DNA of 64,000 bases from positions 607,122 to 671,121 of the forward strand of contig DASYHQ010000018.1 in NCBI GenBank assembly GCA_035998445.1, in the 5' to 3' direction. Positions within the stretch are counted from its first letter, which is position 1, and every line of letters begins with the position of its first letter. A program made the position numbers and the translations under genes. The notes beneath the pieces are model-generated. The model had not been told where the DNA came from, did no database searches, and saw only the letters and a program-made list of their open reading frames with translations. This DNA comes from Tepidisphaeraceae bacterium. GTDB taxonomy: Bacteria; Planctomycetota; Phycisphaerae; Tepidisphaerales; Tepidisphaeraceae. Below, one piece after another: positions 25,621-34,946 of this stretch.

Positions 25621-27197
25621 GCCGTCCCTCCCACCGGCCGCACGACGACCCGGTTGCCGCCCACCTCGTGCACGGCGATCGCCGAGCCGGCCGACACGAA
25701 ACCACTGTCGCTGACGACGTTCACCGTGCGTTCGGTGCCGACGGCGTCATCGTGAAACTTCGCCACGCCACCGGGCCGCAGGTCGCTGACGGCGTAGCCC
25801 CGCGCCGCGATGGTGGGCCAGGCGGTGGCATCATTACCAAGCGTCGGATTCGTACCCATCACGCCACCACCACCGGCGACGTCCGTCAGGATCAACCGGC
25901 TGAAGTACGGCATGCGCGGCAGGAACCGGCGCATCCAGAACGATAGCCCGATCGACGCCAGCATCGCCCCCACGATCGCCATCAGCCCCGTCTGCACCGC
26001 CTGCCACGTGCCGGCCAGCGATGGGATGAAGATCGGCGCGCTTCCCGGTTCCAACGGTACGAAGGTCATCAGTAAGCCGCACAACACCAGCACCAGCCCC
26101 GTGATGCCCGGAATGCCGAACCCGGGGATCACGAAAATCTCCATCGCGATCAACACCAGCCCCAGCAGGATCGCGATCACCTCCCACCACTGCGCGTAGC
26201 CGGTGAGCAACGGCACGACCAACAGCGACGACAGGCAAATCGCGGCGACCGCCTCGGGGCCACCGGTGCCGGGCGTGTTCAGGGCGGCGTACAGCGACAG
26301 CATGAGCACGACCATCAGCACGCCGCGCAACGCGTCACTGCTGAGCCAGCCCATCACCTTCTCACCAAACGCCGGTTGCAGCGTCGCGATGACGGTGAGG
26401 TTGCGGTCGGCCACCATCGCCGGGATCGACGGGTAAACCGCCTTGGCCAGCCCAAGCTTGGCAGCGAGGTCAGTGCCGACGGTCAGCAGCGTGTCGGCGG
26501 CGTCGACCGGCACGGGGACGCCCGGCACGTCGGTCCAGCCCGCGTCCTTCAAGCTCTTGTATTCGTCGGGCCCGACGAACTTTCGCTGCCCTTGGCCGTT
26601 CTCGACCCAGTACACCGCCCGGCCGACCGAGACCATCGCCTCGGCCAGCAGCGGCTCGTATCCGTTGCGGATGGCCGAGTCGTAAAAGTCGGCCAGAATC
26701 GGGCTTTCGGCTTTGGCACGCTCGGCGGCGGGCAGAGGCTGCATGCCGCCCCCACCGCCCATGGCGATGGGGGCCGAATCACCGATCATCGCGCCGGGCG
26801 CCATCACCAGTTCGTCCGCCGCCATCGCGATCATCACGCCGGCGCTGATCGCCTTTTCGGAGACGAACGCGATCGTGTGCAAATCGTTCTGCTGTTTTAG
26901 GAACCGCGAGATGTCCAGCGCCGCCGTCACCGCGCCACCGTAGGTGTCGACTTCCAAGATGACGGTGTGCGCGCCCAGTTCGCGCGCTTCCTCGAAGCGC
27001 TTCTTGAGCGTGTCGCGATTGTAGTTGTCGACCGTGCCGCTCAGGCCGATGACCACCGCCGACCGTTCGACCGGCGCCGTTGTCGCCGGCATCGTGGTGG
27101 CGGCCGGTGATGTGGCCGCGGGCGCGGTCTGCGCGACCGCGTGGCGCCCGAAGCAGAACAACATCAGCACGAGGATGGCGAAGCACGCGTTTCGCAT
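25617..27197 (-). CDS. Long NfeD protein: ClpP-like membrane serine protease
   Basis: A 526-residue protein. A signal peptide (CFAILVLMLFCFGRHAVAQ) is followed by a ClpP-class protease domain with VIGLSGTVD, ILEVDTYGG and the active-site region SEKAISAGVMIAMAADEL, where Ser in SAG and a downstream lysine form the dyad in this family. Several membrane helices and a C-terminal OB-fold follow. NfeD-1b proteases act at the membrane with flotillin-type scaffolds. It is the first gene of the NfeD-NfeD-FloA operon. Confidence 0.92.
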   Translation of the reverse strand: MRNACFAILVLMLFCFGRHAVAQTAPAATSPAATTMPATTAPVERSAVVIGLSGTVDNYNRDTLKKRFEEARELGAHTVILEVDTYGGAVTAALDISRFLKQQNDLHTIAFVSEKAISAGVMIAMAADELVMAPGAMIGDSAPIAMGGGGGMQPLPAAERAKAESPILADFYDSAIRNGYEPLLAEAMVSVGRAVYWVENGQGQRKFVGPDEYKSLKDAGWTDVPGVPVPVDAADTLLTVGTDLAAKLGLAKAVYPSIPAMVADRNLTVIATLQPAFGEKVMGWLSSDALRGVLMVVLMLSLYAALNTPGTGGPEAVAAICLSSLLVVPLLTGYAQWWEVIAILLGLVLIAMEIFVIPGFGIPGITGLVLVLCGLLMTFVPLEPGSAPIFIPSLAGTWQAVQTGLMAIVGAMLASIGLSFWMRRFLPRMPYFSRLILTDVAGGGGVMGTNPTLGNDATAWPTIAARGYAVSDLRPGGVAKFHDDAVGTERTVNVVSDSGFVSAGSAIAVHEVGGNRVVVRPVGGTA

Positions 27198-27353
27198 GAC
27201 TTTATTGTAGGCGATCGCGGAGCCCTAGCGAAACGTCGCGTCCGCTATAACCGGCCGGCTTTATTGGAATTCGATTCCACCGGCGGCGTTTGCGCCGGTT
27301 CCCTTTTCGTGCGGCGTCGCTACATTGGCCCGCGGCACCCGATCAGGAGCAAC

Positions 27354-27887
27354 ATGGCCAGCATCAATGATTTCCCCGCCCGCGGCAAGGTGATCGCCGC
27401 CGCGCCCGACCGCGTCACCTTCATGCCCACCGGCACCAACTACGAAATGCACCTCGCTACCGGTGGCGTCGCCTACGCGGGCCCGCTGAACGTGCCGGTG
27501 TCGGCGATCATTCGAGTGGAGGCGCGCAAGCTCTGGACGGTGCCGAGCGGTGGTGGTTTCGTGTCGCCCATCTTCGGGCCACCCAAGAGCATCCAGGGGC
27601 GCGTGAGGCACGTCGGCGCCAGCGAGATGGTGGTGACGGCCGGCACGAATTTCGTCGTCTCGCTGCCGGGCAAGGAACATGCCTTCGACCTGAGCAGTGG
27701 TGACGTGGGCGTTGGCGCGCTGGTGAATATCGTCGCGCTGCCGGGCGCCCGGTTCGAATGGGTGCAAACGCCGGGGGCAACCACGACGGCGCAACCAGTG
27801 GTAGCGACACCGGCGGCAACGGATTCGACCGTCACAATCACCAAGATTGTCACGCCGGCGGGCACCACGACGGTGTCGGCGGAGTAG
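27354..27887 (+). CDS. Conserved-looking hypothetical protein, beta-rich
   Basis: About 177 residues from ATG 27354, chosen because AGGAGC lies 7 bases upstream; a longer frame from 27141 has no support. The sequence is rich in beta-forming, Gly- and Val-containing segments (GKVIAAAPDRVTFMPTGTNY, GRVRHVGASEMVVTAGTNFV, VGALVNIVALPGARFEW), suggesting two related beta units, perhaps OB-like. The tail is Thr/Ala-rich. There is no signal peptide. I do not recognise the family. It is followed after 6 bp by another unknown gene. Confidence 0.7.
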   Translation: MASINDFPARGKVIAAAPDRVTFMPTGTNYEMHLATGGVAYAGPLNVPVSAIIRVEARKLWTVPSGGGFVSPIFGPPKSIQGRVRHVGASEMVVTAGTNFVVSLPGKEHAFDLSSGDVGVGALVNIVALPGARFEWVQTPGATTTAQPVVATPAATDSTVTITKIVTPAGTTTVSAE

Positions 27888-27893
27888 TTCATC

Positions 27894-28529
27894 GTGGCGA
27901 TCCTTCGCGTCAACCAACTCGATCCCGCCACCGCCGACGGTGTCGCTGGCTGGAGCAATGGGCTGGGGCAGCTCCAGGTGAGCATGCCGAGCGAGCTCCA
28001 CGCGTTCGAGCTGCGCATCGTCGCCCAGGAAGGTAACAGCAACGGCACCGAGGCCGACCAACGCCACCGCTTGCGCCAATTGATTATCGCGGCCGCGGCG
28101 GGGCTGATGCCGAATGGTCATCACCTCGTGCTACGGCTGGACGGCCCGCTGATCGAGATCGCCAGCGCGTTGGCATGGGCGATTGATCGGCCGCTGGGCA
28201 TGTCACCGGTTCGGCGGTTCGATACGACGGCCCCTTCGCCGATCGTCAGCCTGCGCGTCGCCGACGAGCCCGCCGGCCTCAGCGGCTTGTTCGACGCCGT
28301 CGGTCCCGCTTTGGGGCGCAGCGTGCGATTGCGACTGTTCGCAGTGCCGCTGGGCATCGTGGGACCGCTGCTGGACATGGACGAGCTCGACGACGAGCGC
28401 TGGCCGGAAGTGCTGGAAAAGGCCGACTCCACGATTGACACGATCGCCGGCCTCGGCGGCCTGATCGCCTTCACCCATCAGTCGGCCGACACGGTAACCA
28501 GTGCCCTGGCCTCGCGGTTATCCCGATAA
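27894..28529 (+). CDS. Hypothetical protein, unknown function
   Basis: A 211-residue frame that starts with GTG, 6 bp after the previous stop, and so is probably co-transcribed and coupled. There are no cysteine motifs, membrane helices or signal sequence. The sequence looks globular alpha/beta, with MPNGHHLVLRLDGPLIEIAS, acidic LLDMDELDDERWPEVLEKAD and a C-terminal Ser/Ala helix. I do not recognise a family. Confidence 0.6.
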   Translation: MAILRVNQLDPATADGVAGWSNGLGQLQVSMPSELHAFELRIVAQEGNSNGTEADQRHRLRQLIIAAAAGLMPNGHHLVLRLDGPLIEIASALAWAIDRPLGMSPVRRFDTTAPSPIVSLRVADEPAGLSGLFDAVGPALGRSVRLRLFAVPLGIVGPLLDMDELDDERWPEVLEKADSTIDTIAGLGGLIAFTHQSADTVTSALASRLSR

Positions 28530-28646
28530 CCTCGTTCTTACCGCTTTAGCGGCCAGTCTTCGCACGCCCCGCCAACCCAAATTTCCAGTCGACCCATCGC
28601 GACGGTTGGCAAACGCGCGTCAACCGGCTTACCATCGGCCCATCCC

Positions 28647-29444
28647 ATGATTTCGTTCCCATGCACGGTTTGCCGCTCACCCTTGCAGGCCGAGGACCAT
28701 CAGGCGGAACAGCTGGTGCGTTGTCCGAGCTGCCGCACCGCCATCCGCGTGCCCAAACCGGAAGCGGTCACAGCGGCGTCGAGCGCGCGTTCGATGGCGG
28801 GCGCTCCGTCGCGCAACCGTCCGCCGATCGCCCCAACCACGCCACCCCTGACCGCCGGTTCGCGGGCCAGTGGCAAGCGGTATGGGTTTAACTGTGCCCA
28901 CTGCTCCAGCCGACTTGAAGCGACCGAGGCCCAGGCCGCGCAGGAAGGCAGTTGCCCAACGTGCGGCAACACCATCACGATTCCGATCCTCGACCGTTAC
29001 GGCCGACTGATCGACCCGATCACCCGGCAGATCATCAAGCAGGACCCCCACCCGGTTCACGCCTACGCCGCTGCCGGTGATCGGGCGCCGCGCATCGTGC
29101 GGAAGGAGAAGGGGCAGTTCATCATCTGCCCCCGCTGCGCCGCCCAGAGCGCCATCACCGCCAACAACTGCAAGAGCTGCGGCATGCCGTTCACGATGGA
29201 AGGCACCACGCTGGAAGCCTCCGGCAGCAGCAACGGGTTCTGCGTCGCCGCGCTCGTGCTCGGCATCATCGGCATCCCGGCCTACTGCGCGGTCTTCCCG
29301 CCGGCGCTGGCGATCATCTTCGGCGTGATCGGCTTCAATCAGGTGGTCCGCGGTGGTGAGGGGGCCAGCGGCAAAGGCATGGCGATCGCCGGAATTATTC
29401 TGGGCATCATCGGTGGCGCGATCGCGGTGCTGACACGGTTGTAG
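28647..29444 (+). CDS. Triple zinc-ribbon membrane protein with DUF4190-like tail
   Basis: A 265-residue protein with three CxxC-pair ribbons: CTVCRSPLQ with CPSCRTAI, NCAHCSSRLE with CPTCGNTITI, and CPRCAAQ with CKSCGMPF. Two hydrophobic helices at the C-terminus (VAALVLGIIGIPAYCAVFPPALAI-like, then AIAGIILGIIGGAIAVL) with GVIGFNQV between match DUF4190. The layout suggests an inner-membrane protein exposing zinc domains to the cytoplasm. Function is unknown. Confidence 0.83.
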   Translation: MISFPCTVCRSPLQAEDHQAEQLVRCPSCRTAIRVPKPEAVTAASSARSMAGAPSRNRPPIAPTTPPLTAGSRASGKRYGFNCAHCSSRLEATEAQAAQEGSCPTCGNTITIPILDRYGRLIDPITRQIIKQDPHPVHAYAAAGDRAPRIVRKEKGQFIICPRCAAQSAITANNCKSCGMPFTMEGTTLEASGSSNGFCVAALVLGIIGIPAYCAVFPPALAIIFGVIGFNQVVRGGEGASGKGMAIAGIILGIIGGAIAVLTRL

Positions 29445-29496
29445 GACGGGCGCGGCTGATGGTGCGGTCGACCATTCCGCTCGCCTGAAAAATGTG

Positions 29497-29761
29497 TCTT
29501 CCCGATGGGAGCCTTGGCGACCTGAGGGATCTCGGCTCGACGAGCGTTCACGTCATTGGGAGATCCCCTCAGGTCGCTAAAGGCTAATGTACTAAACCTA
29601 ATGTCATCCCGAGGGGAGCGGTAGCGACCTGAGGGATCTCAAATGTCGGACAGTGCTAGCCATGAGAGATCCCTCGGGTCGCTACCGCTCCCCTCGGGAT
29701 GACAAGTTTGCTTTTCGCGCAGAGGTTTTGTCCGCTGGCATTTAGGCTCCGCTCGGGATGA
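29497..29761. repeat. Two family C hairpins in tandem
   Basis: A diverged copy at about 29497-29584 is followed by a nearly perfect one at 29603-29703 whose arms start GTCATCCCGAGGGGAGCGGT. GCAGAGGTTTTGTCCGCTGG at about 29719-29738 resembles the outer end of the family, and a stray GCTCCGCTCGGGATGAC lies at about 29745-29761. The region fills the convergent gap before tsaB. Confidence 0.87.
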
Positions 29762-29805
29762 CAACTCGCCTTGCTGGGGGCCGAGCTCAATCCGGCAACC
29801 AACGC

Positions 29806-30513
29806 CTAAAACGTGCCCTTCTCAGCAGCCTCCTTCGCATCGGCCTTTTCTTCCGCTTCCGGTTTTCGAATGTACAGCGGCACCAGCGTGAACACGTCCG
29901 CGAAAGCCCCCTGCTCGGCCAAGGCATACCCCAACTTCGCTACCATGGCCGCGGTGGCGCGCCAGGCGTCTGCGGGTGTTACGACGATGCCCGCATCCTT
30001 CCGATCGATGAACTTCTCGTGGTACGGAATCCCCTCGCCGATCAACTGCACCGGCCGCGGCGATCGCTGAAGCATCGCGGCGAGGGAATCGACGTGGGCG
30101 GGCTCGCGCTCGATCCAACCATCACCGCTGCGCTCGAAGCGGGCTGTGAAGATCTGGTCGCGCTTGGCGTCCAGCACCACGATGGCGTGCCCCGCGTCCG
30201 CGGGCACGTTTTCCACCAGCACGCGGACGGATGGCACCGCCACGACCTTGGCGCCGATCGCGAAGGCCAGCGTCTTGGCGAGCGTGACGCCGATGCGCAG
30301 GCCGGTGAATGAGCCCGGGCCGATCGATACGTAGATCTGCTTCAGATCCGTCGGCTTCCATGCACGCGCGTCGCAGGCGCTGGCGATCAGCGGTAGCAAC
30401 CCCGCGGCGTGTTGCAGGCCGTGCGCGAACGTGCGTTCGTCCAGCACCTGGCCCTGTTCGACCAGGGCGATCGACCCGATCCGCCCCGAAGTTTCGATTG
30501 CGACGGCACGCAT
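29806..30513 (-). CDS. tsaB: tRNA threonylcarbamoyladenosine biosynthesis protein TsaB
   Basis: A 235-residue ASKHA-fold protein. It begins AVAIETSGRIGSIALVEQG and has SIGPGSFTGLRIGVTLAKTLAFAI, the diagnostic TsaB segment. TsaB is the scaffold partner of TsaD in making the universal t6A37 modification of ANN-decoding tRNAs. tsaD, tsaC and tsaE are not in the window. It starts 3 bp after the stop of the upstream lipoprotein gene, so the two share a transcript. Confidence 0.94.
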   Translation of the reverse strand: MRAVAIETSGRIGSIALVEQGQVLDERTFAHGLQHAAGLLPLIASACDARAWKPTDLKQIYVSIGPGSFTGLRIGVTLAKTLAFAIGAKVVAVPSVRVLVENVPADAGHAIVVLDAKRDQIFTARFERSGDGWIEREPAHVDSLAAMLQRSPRPVQLIGEGIPYHEKFIDRKDAGIVVTPADAWRATAAMVAKLGYALAEQGAFADVFTLVPLYIRKPEAEEKADAKEAAEKGTF

Positions 30514-30516
30514 GGC

Positions 30517-31620
30517 TTAAACGCCCTTCGGCAGCGTGAGCCGTGCGATAAAGACCTGTGGCGACCCATCCGGCGACTTCCGGGCCGTCCAGAGCAAGTA
30601 CCGGCCATCGGGCGACACCACCGGGGCCGTGTCGCTTGGGCCGGCGAGCGTGACGTCGGTTCGCATCGAGCCGTCGGCCCGAATGACGCGCAGCCGGTAG
30701 CCCTCCTGATCGCGCAGCTTTGACGCGTACAGAACATGCTTTCCGTCCGGGTGCCACGTCGCCTTGCGGGCGATGCCGACATTCTTTGTCAGTGCCCGCT
30801 CACCGCGGCCGCCGGTGATGTTTCCCTTCTCGTCGACGGTCAGTTGGATGACGTAAACGTCGAGCGTGCGGTCATCGGCACGGGCGGCGCTGTACAGCAG
30901 GCGTTTGCCATCGGGCGAGAAGGCGGGGTAGCCGTCGAAGCCGGGGCTGTGGGTGATGCGCACACGGTCGGTCCCGTTGGGCCGGGCGACGTGGACGTCG
31001 ACGTTGTCGCCGTCCTGGTTCGCGAACGCGATCCACTTCCCGTCCGGCGACCACGCCGGTTGGGCGTCGAACGTCGCGGGACCGGGGAACGGGTAGCGTG
31101 CGAAGTCCACGATCGATCCCGGCTCGGCACTGGCGACGGCCGGCTGCCAATTGTCGGCCCGGAACAGGCGCGTGGGGGCCGATGTCGCGGTGGGTCCCGT
31201 CGTGGTTGTGGCCGAAGGTTCCGGCGTGCCAGTGGAGGCGAAAACAACCGAATTGCCGTCCGGTGACATCGCCACGCCAGCGTTGGCCGAGCCCTTGGGA
31301 CTGATGCGGATCGGTCGGCCGAGCCCCGTGATCGCCTGCCCGTCGCGCTGCAGCGGCGCGACGAACAACTGGTCGGCCCGCTCGCCCGGGACGGCAGCGT
31401 GGAACGCGATCCAGCGCATGTCGGGCGAGAAGATCGCGTCGCCGGCGCGGGTGAAGCCGCGCGTCAGTTGCGTCACGTCGCGCAGCACGTCCGATTCGCT
31501 TGCGGGCTGTTGCGGGTTGATCGACGGCGCCGCGCAACCACCGGCGCTGGCGAGCAATGCGACGATCAGGGTGCAAAGCATTAATCGGACGGCGCAAGCG
31601 GTTGGGAAAGTTGATGCCAT
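30517..31620 (-). CDS. WD40-like (PD40) beta-propeller lipoprotein
   Basis: A 367-residue exported lipoprotein: hydrophobic signal LCTLIVALLASAGGC with the lipobox ending at Cys29. Repeated blades carry the TolB-type signature, for example FSPDMRWIAFHAA, WSPDGKWIAFANQDGDN, FSPDGKRLLYSAA, WHPDGKHVLYAS and VSPDGRYLLWTARK. Such propellers bind peptides or cell-wall partners in the periplasm. It is not adjacent to tol/pal genes, so a TolB role is not implied. Its mRNA continues into tsaB. Confidence 0.88.
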   Translation of the reverse strand: MASTFPTACAVRLMLCTLIVALLASAGGCAAPSINPQQPASESDVLRDVTQLTRGFTRAGDAIFSPDMRWIAFHAAVPGERADQLFVAPLQRDGQAITGLGRPIRISPKGSANAGVAMSPDGNSVVFASTGTPEPSATTTTGPTATSAPTRLFRADNWQPAVASAEPGSIVDFARYPFPGPATFDAQPAWSPDGKWIAFANQDGDNVDVHVARPNGTDRVRITHSPGFDGYPAFSPDGKRLLYSAARADDRTLDVYVIQLTVDEKGNITGGRGERALTKNVGIARKATWHPDGKHVLYASKLRDQEGYRLRVIRADGSMRTDVTLAGPSDTAPVVSPDGRYLLWTARKSPDGSPQVFIARLTLPKGV

Positions 31621-31815
31621 GTTACGTATTCCAATTTACGCGAACTTCGATCATACTGCCGCGCAAGTGGGAGAAAAGGTTTGGGTGGCGCGGCCACCCA
31701 AGGGGAAATCGCCTCGGTTCATCCTGTGGACGTAGGGCACGCGCTGCCGCGCAGGCCATTGCTATGGCCAGCGCCACTGGTTCGATGTCCCGACCGACCC
31801 AACCCGTTTTGAACG

Positions 31816-32466
31816 ATGCCGGTCGATAAGCAGATCATGGTTCCGTTGGAGCGTGCGCTCCGCGCGCTGGATGATGCGCCCACCGGTGGGCCGCGCCTCG
31901 TCGACGACGCGGCGCGCCTGTGGCGACGCGCGCAGAAGTTCCTGACCATGAACCTCGCCAACCCCAACGACGTGCAGTTGGACTCACTGGAACTCGCCTG
32001 CTACGCCGTCCATCTGCCCTTGCGCGGCGGCAAGAATAGCGTGCGGGCCAAGCTGGGCCGCACGCCCCTGCGCGATCGCACCGAGCAGGCCGCCGAGATG
32101 CTGCTGGGCCTGGTAAGCGACGTTGCCGAGGAAGCGCTGCTCGACCGCACCGCCCGCGTACTGCACGAGGTGCCGCAACGGCAACCCGCGCTGGACGAGG
32201 CCAAACTGCTCGCCGACGCGATCAACCTCGAAGACTTCAGCGTCGTCGGCCTGTTTACTCAGACCGTGGAACTGGCGCGCAACGGGGACGGGGTCCACCA
32301 GCTGGTCGACGGCGTTCAGAAGCGCGAGCAGTACGGCTATTGGAGCGCCCGCCTGAAGGACGGCTTCCACTTCGAACCGGTCCGCCAGATCGCCCAGCAA
32401 CGGCTGGAGCGCGTGCGGAACGTCGCGATGCTACTATCAAAGGAACTGGCCGAGGACTCCCCGTGA
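31816..32466 (+). CDS. Helical cytoplasmic hypothetical protein
   Basis: A 216-residue, largely alpha-helical protein without membrane segments or cysteine motifs. Visible segments are AARLWRRAQKFLTMNLANPN, LDRTARVLHEVP and a C-terminal helix RLERVRNVAMLLSKELAED. Its stop overlaps the GTG start of the amidohydrolase gene as GTGA, so the two are translationally coupled and may work together. I do not recognise the family. Confidence 0.72.
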   Translation: MPVDKQIMVPLERALRALDDAPTGGPRLVDDAARLWRRAQKFLTMNLANPNDVQLDSLELACYAVHLPLRGGKNSVRAKLGRTPLRDRTEQAAEMLLGLVSDVAEEALLDRTARVLHEVPQRQPALDEAKLLADAINLEDFSVVGLFTQTVELARNGDGVHQLVDGVQKREQYGYWSARLKDGFHFEPVRQIAQQRLERVRNVAMLLSKELAEDSP

Positions 32467-33704
32467 CCCTGCCCCAAAAGCGCCTGCTGACCGCTGCGTT
32501 CGTCGCGCCGATGGACGGGCCGTTAATGCGGGACGCGGGCGTGGTGATCGCGGGCGGCACCATTCTAGCCGTGGGCCCTGCCGCGGCGCTGCGGGCGGGG
32601 TATCCGGATGCGACCGTCGAAGATTGCGGTGCGGTCGTTCTGCTGCCAGGCCTGATCAACGCCCATGCTCACCTGGAGCTGACCAGCATCGCCTGCGGCC
32701 AACCGCCTGCGGGCTTTGTGCCGTGGGTGCAGAACCTGATGGGCGCCACGGGCGCGACGCCCATGGATCAGGTACCGGCCGCGGTGGCCGCCGCGGCGCG
32801 CGCGGGCGTGGCGCAGTGCCTTCAGTACGGCGTGACGACCATCGGCGACATCAGCAAGCAATGCGCGTTCACGCGACCGGTGCTGGTGGAGGGGCCGCTG
32901 CGCGTGGTGAGCTTCGGGGAAGTGCAAGCGATGGCGCAACGGCGGAGCCTGCTCGACGAGCGCTTCGCGACGGCGACCGACCTTTCGTGCGACAGTGAGA
33001 GGCTACGCATCGGGGTGTCGCCGCACGCGCCGTATTCGATCGAGCCGGACGGATACCGCCAGTGCTTGGAATGGTCGAAACGGACTGGCCGCCCGATCGC
33101 AACGCACCTGGCCGAGACGTCGGATGAGGCGACGTTCCTCGCCGACCACACCGGGCCATTCCGCGAACTATGGCGGTCGCTGGGGCGTTGGGACGACGCC
33201 GTCCCGCGATTTAGAGGTGGGCCGATCCGCTATGCGGAATCGATGGGCCTGCTGGATCACCCGACCCTGCTGGCCCACGTGAACTATTGCGATGACACCG
33301 AGCTGACCCTGCTGGCGCGCGGCCGTGCGAGCGTCGTCTACTGCCCGCGCACCCATGCGTTTTTCGGTCACCCGCCCCACCGCTGGCGCGAGATGCTGGC
33401 GTCCGGCATCAACGTCGCAATCGGCACCGACAGTTGCGCCAGCTCGCCAAACCTGAACCTGGTGGACGACCTGCGGCTGGTCCGTCGAGCCCATCCTGAA
33501 GTGCCAGCCGCCCAGCTTTGGGAACTTGTGACCGTTCGCGCTGCCAAAGCGTTGCAGATGGATCGCGAGATCGGCCAATTGACGGTTGGACGATTCGCGG
33601 ACCTCGTGAGTTTTGCGGCGCACACCGACGAACCATTAGGGAATATCCTCGACCGAGTTGATCTGCCAAACGGTGTCTGGATCGGCGGGACGCGAATCTG
33701 TTGA
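32463..33704 (+). CDS. Amidohydrolase-family deaminase-like metal enzyme
   Basis: A 413-residue enzyme from a GTG that overlaps the preceding stop. It has the amidohydrolase fold: metal pair in LINAHAHLELTS, then VSPHAPYS, THLAETSDEA, HVNYCDD and GTDSCASSPNLNLVDDLR, with flanking beta strands at both ends. The pattern matches the cytosine/adenosine-type deaminase branch (SsnA, MtaD, aminofutalosine deaminase). The 6-aminodeoxyfutalosine deaminase of the menaquinone route is one option. No other futalosine-pathway gene is near, so the substrate stays open. Confidence 0.87.
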   Translation: MTLPQKRLLTAAFVAPMDGPLMRDAGVVIAGGTILAVGPAAALRAGYPDATVEDCGAVVLLPGLINAHAHLELTSIACGQPPAGFVPWVQNLMGATGATPMDQVPAAVAAAARAGVAQCLQYGVTTIGDISKQCAFTRPVLVEGPLRVVSFGEVQAMAQRRSLLDERFATATDLSCDSERLRIGVSPHAPYSIEPDGYRQCLEWSKRTGRPIATHLAETSDEATFLADHTGPFRELWRSLGRWDDAVPRFRGGPIRYAESMGLLDHPTLLAHVNYCDDTELTLLARGRASVVYCPRTHAFFGHPPHRWREMLASGINVAIGTDSCASSPNLNLVDDLRLVRRAHPEVPAAQLWELVTVRAAKALQMDREIGQLTVGRFADLVSFAAHTDEPLGNILDRVDLPNGVWIGGTRIC

Positions 33705-33738
33705 AATTGTCCGCTTCCGCCTCAGAAGCGCAGCGTCA

Positions 33739-34383
33739 TCACCGCGTGCCGAACCCATTCTGCTTCGCACGGCTGATCGCTGCAGTCACGGTTTCATGCA
33801 CCTCGACTGGGCGAGCGATCATCGACCACACCGTCGCCGGCATCTCCCCATCAGCGGGCACGATCTCGATCGACCCCAGCCGCAGCAACCGCTCGCGAAT
33901 GGGAAAGCTCAAGCGGGTCCGCGCCACCTTGCGCAGCGGGCAGTCGAAGACGTCGACCGTGAAGACGCCGGACAGCCGCAGGATGCGCATGTCGGTCAGC
34001 ACGTACAGCCGGCCCATCCACGCGACGATCGCGTACATCAACCGGCCGACGATCGCGACGGCGGCAATGTCGATGTAAACGCGGTCGCTGATGGCCCGGC
34101 CCCACAGCTTCATGCCGATGACCGCGATCAGCACCGCGGCGCTGAACCGCAGGCTCGACAGCAGGATGAACCAAAGCGACGGCCGAAGCACCAGCAGGAC
34201 CAGTTCACCATCATTCAAGATGTGTGACGACAGCAGCGTCGCCATCGAGCTGCGCGCCGGCGCCACCGCCGACCCCGACGCGGCCCGCAACTCGCTGGCC
34301 CGGCAATCGGCCTCGGCGAGGTCGGCAGGCGTCGGTCGCGCCGCCGCCGCGACGCGATTTATGGCCAGCGGCTGTGTCCGCAT
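33739..34383 (-). CDS. PH-domain (bPH2/DUF304) membrane protein
   Basis: About 214 residues from ATG 34383, which overlaps the hpt stop by one base (TGATG), indicating coupling. After an Ala-rich N-terminus come two membrane helices (SLWFILLSSLRFSAAVLIAV-like and VYIDIAAVAIVGRLMYAIVA), then the bacterial PH pattern YVLTDMRILRLSGVFTVDVF and LLRLGSIEIV. Longer frames upstream are shadows of hpt. Its role is unknown; similar domains are found in membrane sensors and transport accessory proteins. Confidence 0.85.
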   Translation of the reverse strand: MRTQPLAINRVAAAARPTPADLAEADCRASELRAASGSAVAPARSSMATLLSSHILNDGELVLLVLRPSLWFILLSSLRFSAAVLIAVIGMKLWGRAISDRVYIDIAAVAIVGRLMYAIVAWMGRLYVLTDMRILRLSGVFTVDVFDCPLRKVARTRLSFPIRERLLRLGSIEIVPADGEMPATVWSMIARPVEVHETVTAAISRAKQNGFGTR

Positions 34384-34946
34384 CAGGCCCGCCTTTCGAT
34401 CGCTTCGCTGCTGAGCGTCACGATGTCGGGCAGGTTGCGGTAGTAGTTGTTGTAGTCCAGCCCGTAGCCGACCACGAACTCGTCTGGAATGTCGAACCCG
34501 ACATAGTCGGCGTGCACGTCCTTGGCCTCCGGACGGTTCTTCCGCAGCAGCACGCAGGTCTTGACGCTGACGGCCCCGAGGTCGCGCAAGATCGGCACCA
34601 CCAACCGCAACGTGCCACCACTGTCGAGAATATCGTCCAGCAGCAAAACGTGCCGCCCGCGCACGTCGCCCAGTTGCTGCGACAGCACTTGGCTGCCCTG
34701 CGACCGCACGCTGGACCCCGGGTAACTGCTGACCGTCAACAGGCCGATGCGCATCGCGATCGGGATCTGGCGGATCAGGTCGCAGGTGAAGATCATGGCG
34801 CCGGTCAGGATGGGAACGATGGTGATCTCGTCCCCATCCGGCATGGCCGGTGGTGAATGGTCGGCGGTGATCTGGGCCGCCATCTCCGCGATGCGGGCGG
34901 CGATCTGGTCGCGGGAAATCAGGACTCGTTCTATGTCGCGTCGCAT
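34383..34946 (-). CDS. hpt: Hypoxanthine phosphoribosyltransferase
   Basis: A 187-residue purine salvage enzyme from ATG 34946; the longer upstream frame runs through a repeat element and is rejected. The PRPP-binding motif is VLLLDDILDSGGTL, the N-terminal ILTGAMIF loop is present, and the C-terminal base-binding part is FVVGYGLDYNNYYRNLPDIV. It converts hypoxanthine or guanine plus PRPP to IMP or GMP in the cytoplasm. Confidence 0.96.
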   Translation of the reverse strand: MRRDIERVLISRDQIAARIAEMAAQITADHSPPAMPDGDEITIVPILTGAMIFTCDLIRQIPIAMRIGLLTVSSYPGSSVRSQGSQVLSQQLGDVRGRHVLLLDDILDSGGTLRLVVPILRDLGAVSVKTCVLLRKNRPEAKDVHADYVGFDIPDEFVVGYGLDYNNYYRNLPDIVTLSSEAIERRA

